This document shows positions 1-5,932 of a stretch of 11,645 nucleotides of DNA, piece after piece (position 1 is the first letter of the stretch; every line of letters starts with the position of its first letter). The position numbers were made by a program, and so were the translations under genes. The notes beneath the pieces were generated by a model. That model was given only the letters and a program-made list of their open reading frames with translations, made no database searches and was not told the DNA's origin. The DNA comes from Chloroflexota bacterium (GTDB taxonomy: Bacteria > Chloroflexota > Dormibacteria > Aeolococcales > Aeolococcaceae): NCBI GenBank assembly GCA_003491925.1, contig DNAU01000301.1, forward strand, positions 2,252 through 13,896, written 5' to 3'.

Positions 1-900
1 CTGGCCGACCCCGACGGCTGGATCTGGGACCGGCTGGGGACGGTCACCTTCGGGGGCGACCAGCCGGTGTCGTGGTCCGCCGCCGGCTTCCCATGGGTGA
101 TCGAGAAGGCCACCCGGGACCAGCTCATCGACTACCACCGCTCCTTCTACGCGCCGGCATCGATGTGCCTCACCGTGGCCGGGGGCGCGGGGCTGGAGCC
201 GGATCGGGCCGAGGCCCTGCTCCGCGACGTCCCGACGGCCCGGCCCCGGCCCCGGGCCCAGGCGAGGTGGGGCCAGGGGGACCGCTACGCGGCCAACGTC
301 CGGCTCTTCACGAGCTCGGAGGAGCCCCAGATCAAGATGGCCCTGGCGGTGCCGGGGATCCCCACCCTGGACGAGGATCGGACCGCGCTCTCGGTGATGA
401 CCCACATCCTCGGGGGCGGGATGTCGTCGCGCCTCTTCCACACCGTGCGCGAGCGCAACGGGCTCGCCTACTCGATCTTCGCCCACCACGAGTCGCTCGA
501 GGACACGGGGATCTTCGCGATCGCGACCGGGACCCGCCCCAAGGACGCGGCCCGGACGGTCCGGCTCTCCTTCGGGGAGCTGCGCAAGATCGCCGCCCGC
601 CCGGTTCCGGCGACCGAGCTGGCCGCCGCCAAGTCGGCGATGATCGGCCGGCTGCTGCGTTCCACCGAGACCGCGATGGCGAGCGCCCGCTACTACGGGG
701 GGCGCTGGCGGGCCCGGCTGCCGCTGGAGACGCCGGACCAGCGCGCCGAGGCGATCGCCGGGGTGACCGCTCCCCAGGTCCAGCGCGTGGCCGAGCGGAT
801 CGCGGCCGGGATCGAGGAGGTCCGGCTCGCCTTCGTCGGCCCGAGCGACCAGGGCGAGGCGCTGCTCGACGCCGCGCTCGACCGCCGCCGGGCCGGCTGA
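1..900 (+). CDS. M16-family zinc peptidase-like protein, C-terminal part (5' end outside the window)
   Basis: The frame is open from the first base and ends at TGA 898-900, leaving 299 residues. M16B peptidases are usually about 420-450 residues, so roughly the first third is missing, including the place where the zinc motif HxxEH would lie. What remains is the linker and the second M16 half-domain. The best evidence is the segment around residues 138-158 (GGGMSSRLF, then RERNGLAYS), which carries the Arg/Tyr pair (R150 and Y157) that M16 enzymes use to bind substrate in the inactive half. Members of this family are either single-chain M16B peptidases or two-subunit enzymes in which one partner lacks the zinc site. 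The missing N-terminus decides which this is. A GTG at 67 is only an internal codon; homology continues upstream of it. The gene converges on the kinase-like gene. Confidence 0.85.
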   Translation: MADPDGWIWDRLGTVTFGGDQPVSWSAAGFPWVIEKATRDQLIDYHRSFYAPASMCLTVAGGAGLEPDRAEALLRDVPTARPRPRAQARWGQGDRYAANVRLFTSSEEPQIKMALAVPGIPTLDEDRTALSVMTHILGGGMSSRLFHTVRERNGLAYSIFAHHESLEDTGIFAIATGTRPKDAARTVRLSFGELRKIAARPVPATELAAAKSAMIGRLLRSTETAMASARYYGGRWRARLPLETPDQRAEAIAGVTAPQVQRVAERIAAGIEEVRLAFVGPSDQGEALLDAALDRRRAG

Positions 901-964
901 CCCGCCGCCAGGTGCGTCGGCGGCGATCAGGGAGCCGCACCGAGCCCGGTGCCGGTGGGTCGGG

Positions 965-990
965 GCGCCTCGGTGGACGCGCCTCGGTGG
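965..990. repeat. Two copies of a 12-bp direct repeat in the convergent gap
   Basis: GCGCCTCGGTGG occurs at 965-976 and again at 979-990, separated by AC, which gives a 14-bp period. It lies in the 130-bp gap between the converging peptidase and kinase-like genes. Just upstream, 940-963 can fold as CCGAGCCC against GGGTCGG with one bulged base, but no T-run follows. No convincing intrinsic terminator is visible. The repeat may be a simple local duplication. Confidence 0.6.
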
Positions 991-1030
991 TCGTCGCGGA
1001 TCCCGACATCGGTGACCCGCCGTCCTCCCC

Positions 1031-2677
1031 TCAGTGAGCGCAGGTGTAGTGGATCGTCTCGGTCGCCGACCGTGCCCGGGGCGAGATGACTTCGAAGGTC
1101 ACGGTCGCGGCGAGGCTCGCCGGCCCGGTGAGCTGGAGTGGAATGGTGAAGCTGAACGAGCTCTCGTGGGTGGTGATGGCGAGCGAGTACTGGTCGTAGA
1201 TGGGGGCGCTCCCAGCGACGCTCTTCACCCAGCGGTAGGTGAGCGTCCCGGCGCCGCTCACGGTTCCCGTCGCTGTGAAGCTGAAGGTGGTGCCGCAGCC
1301 CCCGCTCTGACCCGGTTGCACCGTGAGATGCACGTTGTTCCCGACCGCCAGCGGAGCGGGGGTGGAGGTCGTGGGCGGCGCGGGGCTGAGCACCACCAGC
1401 CACGCGGCGGCCACGGCCGCGATCACGATCAGGGCCGCGAGCGCGATCACCAGGCCTCGGCGCCGGCGCCTCCGGGGAGCTTCGCGACTCGGGGCGTCCC
1501 CCCCGCCGGTGGCCGCCGGTGACCAGTGGAGGGCGGGTCCGAAGGAGTCCGCCCCCACCACCTCGGGGGCTGCCGGAGGGGGAGTTGGCTCCGCAGACGC
1601 GGCCTCCGCGGGGGAACCCGCCGCCGCCGCCTCCTCCTCCGACTCGGCGAGCGGCGCCTGCCCTGTGGTGGGTGGCGGTGGCAGCGGCGCGCCGGACAGC
1701 TGCGATCCGGGCGGAGGTGGCGGTGGCGGGCCGGACGGAGGCGACCCGGGCGAGGCGCCGGCCGGAGGTTCCGGAGACAGGCCGCCTGGGGGATCCTGAC
1801 CGGCCGTGGCCAGGGGGGCGACCGGTGCGGGCGCTGCCGGCTCGCCCGCCCGGGCGACGGTCACCGTGCGGTCGGAGCGCCGGCGGGGGGCCTGAGGCCC
1901 GAGGGGCCGGGTGACCCGGACGGCGAGGTCGCTCTGAACCCTCCAGCCGGTTCCAAGCAGGGCTGCCGCGGCAGCCTGCAGCTCCTGCCGGAAGGCGCCG
2001 GCCGTGGGGAACCGGTTCTCCGGTTCCGGGGCCAGCGATCTGCTGACCAGGGGCTCCAGGCTGCCCGGGCCCGTCCACGGCCCGGCCTGCTCCGGGCGCA
2101 GGCCGCTGACCAGCTCGCGCAGCAGGGCACCGGCGCCGTAGAGGTCGGCGGCCTGGCTGGGCGCCGCCCCCTCCGGCGGCTCCAGGGCGGGACAGCCGGG
2201 GATCGTGGGGTCGGCGGCGAGCACCGCGGCCACCCCCAGCTCGGTGATCCGCACCCCGCCCGCCGGGGTGATGACGACCACGTCGGGAGAGACATCGCCA
2301 TGGCTGAGGCCGGCCCGATGGATCTCCTCGAGGCCGGCCAGCACCGAGTCGGCGATGGTCAGCGCGACCGGCAGGGGCAGCGAGCGCTCAGCCCCGAGCA
2401 GGGCGGCGAGCCGCCGGGCACGGACCAGCTCGGTGACGACGTAGAGGTTCGGGCCCAGCCGGACCAGGTCGTAGACCGCGACCACGTGGGACTCGGTCAC
2501 GCCATGGGCCGCCTTCCCGGCGCGCGCGAGGCGGTCGACGAACTCCGGGCGGTCGCTCAGGGGTCGTGGGACCTGCTCGAGCGCGACCGGGTGCCCGCTG
2601 GGGCGATACCGCCCGGCGTAGCGGGGGCCCATGAGCCCGTCGCCGATGGCCGCGCCGACGACGTAGTCCTCACTCAT
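1031..2677 (-). CDS. Membrane-anchored Ser/Thr kinase-fold protein, probable pseudokinase with Ig-like outer domain
   Basis: A 548-residue protein in four parts. Residues 5-265 show a protein kinase fold: glycine loop GDGLMG (12-17), a hinge-like stretch YVVTEL (79-84) and catalytic-loop HGD (126-128). Key residues are degenerate. The VAIK lysine is Glu34, the helix-C glutamate appears lost (Arg49 region), the catalytic-loop Lys and Asn are Ser130 and Val133, and DFG reads ELG (146-148). A Pro/Ala/Glu-rich linker follows, including a run of seven prolines. After a run of six arginines comes one transmembrane helix (about 408-430). The outer domain (431-548) is beta-rich, with LTYRW and two cysteines (461, 546) that could form a disulfide. 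The kinase part should be cytoplasmic. ATG 2677 was chosen because the kinase fold begins right after it. GGAGGG lies 14 nt upstream, which is too far for a good ribosome site. Confidence 0.85.
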   Translation of the reverse strand: MSEDYVVGAAIGDGLMGPRYAGRYRPSGHPVALEQVPRPLSDRPEFVDRLARAGKAAHGVTESHVVAVYDLVRLGPNLYVVTELVRARRLAALLGAERSLPLPVALTIADSVLAGLEEIHRAGLSHGDVSPDVVVITPAGGVRITELGVAAVLAADPTIPGCPALEPPEGAAPSQAADLYGAGALLRELVSGLRPEQAGPWTGPGSLEPLVSRSLAPEPENRFPTAGAFRQELQAAAAALLGTGWRVQSDLAVRVTRPLGPQAPRRRSDRTVTVARAGEPAAPAPVAPLATAGQDPPGGLSPEPPAGASPGSPPSGPPPPPPPGSQLSGAPLPPPPTTGQAPLAESEEEAAAAGSPAEAASAEPTPPPAAPEVVGADSFGPALHWSPAATGGGDAPSREAPRRRRRRGLVIALAALIVIAAVAAAWLVVLSPAPPTTSTPAPLAVGNNVHLTVQPGQSGGCGTTFSFTATGTVSGAGTLTYRWVKSVAGSAPIYDQYSLAITTHESSFSFTIPLQLTGPASLAATVTFEVISPRARSATETIHYTCAH

Positions 2678-2751
2678 CGCGGGACCGCACGCCCTCCGTC
2701 GACCCGGACCGGTCCTGCGCCTGAGAAGAGCACGGCGGTCACGTCCGACGC

Positions 2752-2757
2752 AATGTA
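2752..2757 (-). promoter_or_regulatory. Candidate -10 element for the kinase-like gene
   Basis: On the minus strand TACATT fits TAnnnT. It would give a leader of roughly 65-70 nt before ATG 2677. No -35 match is evident. It lies in the 158-bp divergent gap shared with the rhodanese promoter; nothing else stands out in that gap. Confidence 0.35.
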
Positions 2758-2820
2758 GCAGCCACCGGCGGATCCTTGGTCGAGCCTGGCCCGGTCGCCG
2801 GTCCGAGCCGCGCGGCAACA

Positions 2821-2826
2821 TATACT
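2821..2826 (+). promoter_or_regulatory. Candidate -10 element, leaderless start of rhodanese gene
   Basis: TATACT, one base from the TATAAT consensus, sits 9 nt before ATG 2836. Transcription would start within a few bases of the ATG, leaving no room for a Shine-Dalgarno sequence. No clear -35 hexamer is visible. Confidence 0.6.
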
Positions 2827-2835
2827 CCGGCCACC

Positions 2836-3153
2836 ATGGACCTTCCGGTCGAGGTCAGCCCCGAGGAGGCCCACGCGGCGCTCGCCGGCGAGGGCGCCTA
2901 CCTGCTCGACGTCAGGGAGCCCTGGGAATGGGCGGAGAGGAGGATCCCGGGCGCGGTGCTGATCCCCCTGGTGGAGCTCCCCGGGCGCATCGCCGAGCTT
3001 CCCGGCGACCGCGACGTCTATGTCCACTGCCGGGTGGGTCAGCGCAGCCGCCGCGCCGTCGACTACCTGCGCGGCTCAGGCCGTCCCCGGACCGTGAACG
3101 TCGCCGGCGGGATCGACGCCTGGGAGGCCGCGGGCCTCCCCGTGACCCGCTAG
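2836..3153 (+). CDS. Single-domain rhodanese-like sulfurtransferase
   Basis: A 105-residue protein, the normal size for a stand-alone rhodanese domain of the GlpE/PspE type. It carries the hallmarks in order: LLDVREPWEW (23-32), then IPGAVLIPL (37-45), the active-site loop CRVGQRS beginning at Cys65, and the closing NVAGGIDAW motif (about 88-96). Known members move sulfane sulfur through a cysteine persulfide. The six-residue loop is the type that binds sulfur rather than phosphate. No signal peptide is seen, so it should act in the cytoplasm. The start at ATG 2836 is fixed by homology and by the -10 hexamer 9 nt upstream; an in-frame upstream GTG at 2776 precedes that promoter. Its sulfur acceptor cannot be told from the neighbours. 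Confidence 0.93.
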   Translation: MDLPVEVSPEEAHAALAGEGAYLLDVREPWEWAERRIPGAVLIPLVELPGRIAELPGDRDVYVHCRVGQRSRRAVDYLRGSGRPRTVNVAGGIDAWEAAGLPVTR

Positions 3154-3171
3154 GAGCTCAGCGCATCGGCC

Positions 3172-4776
3172 TCAGCGACGGACGTCGAGGAGGATCAGGA
3201 CGACGATGACCGCAAGCACCGCGATGAGCACCGCGACCACGACCGGGAAGGGCAGGTTGATCCCGCCGGAACGCTTGGACGGGGCGACTCGCACCGGTTC
3301 GGCGACGGGGCCGCCACCACCGGCTCGGGACGGTGCCGGCGTGACGGTTTTGAGGGGTTGCATGGCGGCCCCGATGCTCCACGGCCGGGTGGACACCGTC
3401 GCGACCGTGCCTCCCGGCAGCAGGGGCAGCCCCGCCCTCTGACCGGGAGGCGGGGCCCCGATCCCGGTCCTGGCCGGGGTCGCGGGGGTCAGCGCCTCCC
3501 GGATCCTCTCGATGTCCGTCACCCCTGCCACCGGCGGGCCTGGCGGGGGGAGCCCAACGTCGGAGTCGGGCGGGAGCGCGAGAGGGCGTGCCGAGGCGGG
3601 GACCTCTGGCCCCCCCCAGGACGCCTCCGCAGCCGGCGATGGCCCCTGATCCGCCCGGGCGGGCGAGGTCTCCCAGCCGTCGGTGGTCGCTCCCCCGAGC
3701 GGCTGGGCGACCGGTTCGGGAGGCGGGACCGGTCCGGCCGGGGGCGCCATGCGAAACCTCTGCCCCGTTCCGCCCTCCGCAGGGTCCAAGGTGCGTGGAG
3801 GTCCACCGGGCCCGTCCGCCGGTACGTCCGAGCCCCACCCCGGTGTCTCGGGCAGGGTCGTCGGGGCAGGCGGTGGGACGGGCGCGGAGGTGGGACGCAG
3901 ACGCCACCCGGGGAGGCGCGGCGCTCGGACGGGGGCGATCGCCGGGGGCGGCTTGTCTTCCCATGGCCAGACTCGTTCCGCTCCCGCGGCGTCGGGACCG
4001 GTGGTGCCGGGATCCGGCACCGGCTCGACCGCCGATCCGGCAACCGGTGCCGGACCGATGGCACCCGCCTCCGCCTCAGCGTTCGGCGGCGCGACCGGTG
4101 CCGGCCAGGCCTCGGGGAGGGATGCAGGGTGGTGGCGGATCGCCGTCTCCGGCTCGGCGACGTCACGAGCCGGGGGTCCCATCACCCCCTGCGCGCCGCT
4201 CCAGGCGCCGGCCGCCGGAGAGCTGGAGGGCTCCGGCCATGCCGTGCTGGTGACCGGTTGGACGACCGGCTCCCATGGTGACGCCCATTCGGGGGTGACC
4301 GGAGGGGGCTGAGGACCCGGTGGAGGCGTCGGCGGCGGCGGCGGGGTAGGTGCCCAGGTGGGGCCGGCGACCGGGGGCAGGATGGGGGGGAGAGGCGGGA
4401 GGTAGCTCGGCGAGGAGGAGGGGAGATCGTCGAGCTCGATCGACCCCGGCGTCCCGGTGGCGATGGGTGGAGGTGCCGGCGGGAAGGCCCAGCCCGTCTC
4501 CGGCGGGGCGGGAGGCCCCTCCTCCGCCACGGGCGGCACGAACGCCCTCGGCGGCCTGACAGCATCGGGCTGCGGTGCCGGGAGGACCTCCTCGACCGGC
4601 GCCGGGGGCGGTTGCGGCCCTGCCGGTCCGGGCGTCTCGATGGCGGCGGCGGGCCGGCGGGCGGGGCGGGGGCTTTCCTCACCGGCCAGCTCACCGAGGT
4701 CGGCGAGCAGCGAGCTGACCTCGGACCGGAAGACGTCGCGGTTGCGCGAGCCGGCTGTCGAGCGCTTGTTCGCCAT
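3172..4776 (-). CDS. Pro/Trp-rich protein with one C-terminal transmembrane helix, unknown function
   Basis: I do not recognise a family. The 534-residue product starts with a charged, probably helical segment (1-33, including EVSSLLADLGELAG). About 450 residues follow that are dominated by Pro, Ala and Gly, with scattered Trp in settings such as TWAPTPPPPP, EWASPWEP and VWPWEDKPPP. The end is a strongly hydrophobic helix (about 512-530, Val/Leu/Ile) and a four-residue tail DVRR. With no N-terminal signal, the likely topology is tail-anchored: the disordered bulk in the cytoplasm and the C-terminus at or across the membrane. Its proline-rich composition and single helix echo the linker of the nearby kinase-like protein. 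Reading-frame integrity over 1.6 kb and a promoter-like TAAGTT at the start support a real gene. It converges on the rhodanese gene with an 18-nt gap. Confidence 0.75.
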   Translation of the reverse strand: MANKRSTAGSRNRDVFRSEVSSLLADLGELAGEESPRPARRPAAAIETPGPAGPQPPPAPVEEVLPAPQPDAVRPPRAFVPPVAEEGPPAPPETGWAFPPAPPPIATGTPGSIELDDLPSSSPSYLPPLPPILPPVAGPTWAPTPPPPPTPPPGPQPPPVTPEWASPWEPVVQPVTSTAWPEPSSSPAAGAWSGAQGVMGPPARDVAEPETAIRHHPASLPEAWPAPVAPPNAEAEAGAIGPAPVAGSAVEPVPDPGTTGPDAAGAERVWPWEDKPPPAIAPVRAPRLPGWRLRPTSAPVPPPAPTTLPETPGWGSDVPADGPGGPPRTLDPAEGGTGQRFRMAPPAGPVPPPEPVAQPLGGATTDGWETSPARADQGPSPAAEASWGGPEVPASARPLALPPDSDVGLPPPGPPVAGVTDIERIREALTPATPARTGIGAPPPGQRAGLPLLPGGTVATVSTRPWSIGAAMQPLKTVTPAPSRAGGGGPVAEPVRVAPSKRSGGINLPFPVVVAVLIAVLAVIVVLILLDVRR

Positions 4777-4782
4777 GATCCC

Positions 4783-4788
4783 AACTTA
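4783..4788 (-). promoter_or_regulatory. Candidate -10 element, leaderless start of the Pro/Trp-rich gene
   Basis: TAAGTT on the minus strand ends 6 nt before ATG 4776, which would put the transcription start at or next to the ATG. It is the AT-richest patch in the 103-bp gap below the LOG-like gene, so the Pro/Trp-rich gene probably has its own promoter. No -35 element is recognised. Confidence 0.5.
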
Positions 4789-4879
4789 CCCCCAAAGAGG
4801 TGCGATCTGGGGGGCTGTTTACGACGTGTGACGGAGCCAGGGTCGAGGGCCGGGGCTGCGGGCGCCCACCCGCGCCGGG

Positions 4880-5368
4880 TCAGAGCTGAGCCAGGACCCA
4901 GCTGACGGCGTCCTCGGCGTCGGCGGCGCGGTGGATGGCCGGGTCCCCGCTCTCACCGCCCGGCGGGACAAGCCCCCAGGAGGAGACCGCACACACCGGC
5001 CGGCCGAGCCGGAGCATGAAGGCCACCTCGCTGAGGGTCCCGTACCCTCCGCCGATGGCGATCATCCCCCGGCAGGCACGGGCGATCAGGCCGTTGCGCA
5101 GCTCGCCGAGCCCGGTGGCGAGGGCCAGGCCCACGGCGGGGTTGGCAGCCTCGGGGTCGTCGCCGGGGAGCAGGCCCACGCTGAGGCCACCGGCACCGGC
5201 CACGCCCCGGCACACCCCCTCCATCACCCCGCCGAGCCCCCCGCAGACGACCACCGCCCCCCGCGTCGCGAGCAGCCGGCCGACGGTCTCGGCAACCCGG
5301 ATCTCCGGGTCGGTCGCCGCGGACGCCCCGCAGACGGCGATGAGCGGCGCCCTGGCGCCCGCGCTCAC
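4880..5368 (-). CDS. LOG-like (TIGR00725-type) Rossmann protein, possible nucleotide hydrolase
   Basis: A 162-residue protein of the LOG/lysine-decarboxylase-like superfamily, in the short form often labelled TIGR00725. Visible motifs are the early IAVCGAS strand-loop (10-16), GGLGGVMEG (43-51), the RN pair (91-92) and GGGYGTLSE (106-114). The last matches the PGGxGTxxE phosphate-binding signature except that Gly replaces the first Pro. Characterised LOG proteins cleave nucleoside 5'-monophosphates to base and ribose 5-phosphate; whether the short form does so is not settled. The GTG start overlaps the TGA of hpt by 4 nt (GTGA), so the two genes are probably translationally coupled. Pairing with a purine phosphoribosyltransferase, which runs the reverse kind of reaction, makes a nucleotide or base role attractive, but this is inference. 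Confidence 0.88.
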   Translation of the reverse strand: MSAGARAPLIAVCGASAATDPEIRVAETVGRLLATRGAVVVCGGLGGVMEGVCRGVAGAGGLSVGLLPGDDPEAANPAVGLALATGLGELRNGLIARACRGMIAIGGGYGTLSEVAFMLRLGRPVCAVSSWGLVPPGGESGDPAIHRAADAEDAVSWVLAQL

Positions 5369-5910
5369 GAGACGTCGACGATGTGGACTGCGCGCAGGTT
5401 CCGATGCCGCTGGGCCAGGTCGAGTCCGTAGCCGACGACGAAGTGGTCGGGGATGTCGAAGCCGCGGAAGTCGATCTGGACCTCGCGCATCCGGTGGCTG
5501 CGCTTGTCGAGCAGGGACACCAGGCGGAGCGAGCGTGGGTGGTGGGTGGCCAGGTGCTTGCGCAGGAAGGAGGTGGTCAGCCCGGTGTCGATGATGTCCT
5601 CGACCATGAGGACGTCGCGGTCCTTGAGCGACATGCTCACGTCCTTGACCAGCTCGACCGTCCCCGAGCTGGAGGTCGCGTCGCCGTAGGAGCGGCAGGC
5701 CACGAACTCGAGCTCGATGGGGACGCTGAGCGCCCGGGCCAGGTCGGCGGTGAAGAGGATCGACCCCTTGAGCACGCAGATCAGCACCAGCGGCTGCTCC
5801 AGCACCGGGTAGGCGGCGTCGATCTCGACCGCCAGCTCGTCGACCCGTCGCTGGATGGCGGCGGCGTCGATGAGGACGCCACCGATGCTGAGCTGGCCGG
5901 CCTGGGTCAC
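5365..5910 (-). CDS. hpt: Hypoxanthine-guanine phosphoribosyltransferase
   Basis: A 181-residue type I phosphoribosyltransferase, the usual length for bacterial Hpt. It makes IMP or GMP from hypoxanthine or guanine plus PRPP in the cytoplasm. Visible are the LKGS loop (47-50), the flexible-loop region with SYG (74-76), the PRPP-binding signature VEDIIDTGLT (103-112, acidic pair Glu104/Asp105), DKRSHR further on, and the C-terminal GYGLDLAQRHRNL element typical of the family. The start is GTG 5910. A longer open frame runs upstream through the ABC-F gene, but homology begins here and TACACT sits 7 nt upstream, arguing for a leaderless GTG start. The stop overlaps the LOG-like start, and the upstream ABC-F stop is 22 nt away. 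Confidence 0.95.
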   Translation of the reverse strand: MTQAGQLSIGGVLIDAAAIQRRVDELAVEIDAAYPVLEQPLVLICVLKGSILFTADLARALSVPIELEFVACRSYGDATSSSGTVELVKDVSMSLKDRDVLMVEDIIDTGLTTSFLRKHLATHHPRSLRLVSLLDKRSHRMREVQIDFRGFDIPDHFVVGYGLDLAQRHRNLRAVHIVDVS

Positions 5911-5917
5911 GCCCGAG

Positions 5918-5923
5918 AGTGTA
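5918..5923 (-). promoter_or_regulatory. Candidate -10 element for hpt, leaderless
   Basis: TACACT on the minus strand lies 7 nt before GTG 5910, inside the 22-nt gap after the ABC-F stop. If active, it would transcribe hpt and the LOG-like gene separately from the upstream genes. No Shine-Dalgarno sequence is present in the gap. Confidence 0.5.
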
Positions 5924-5932
5924 GCGAGCCGG

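Noticed and set aside
940..963. Intrinsic terminator between the peptidase and kinase-like genes
   Set aside because: The stem has a bulge, the loop is GC-rich and no T-run follows on either strand.
2674..3027. Minus-strand 117-codon frame opposite the rhodanese gene
   Set aside because: It is antisense to a protein with an intact rhodanese active-site loop and has no domain signature of its own.
3172..4784. Other long frames (plus and minus) within the Pro/Trp-rich gene
   Set aside because: They encode Arg/Pro/Gly-rich sequence without a membrane helix or a promoter-like start; only the 3172-4776 frame ends in a clean transmembrane segment.
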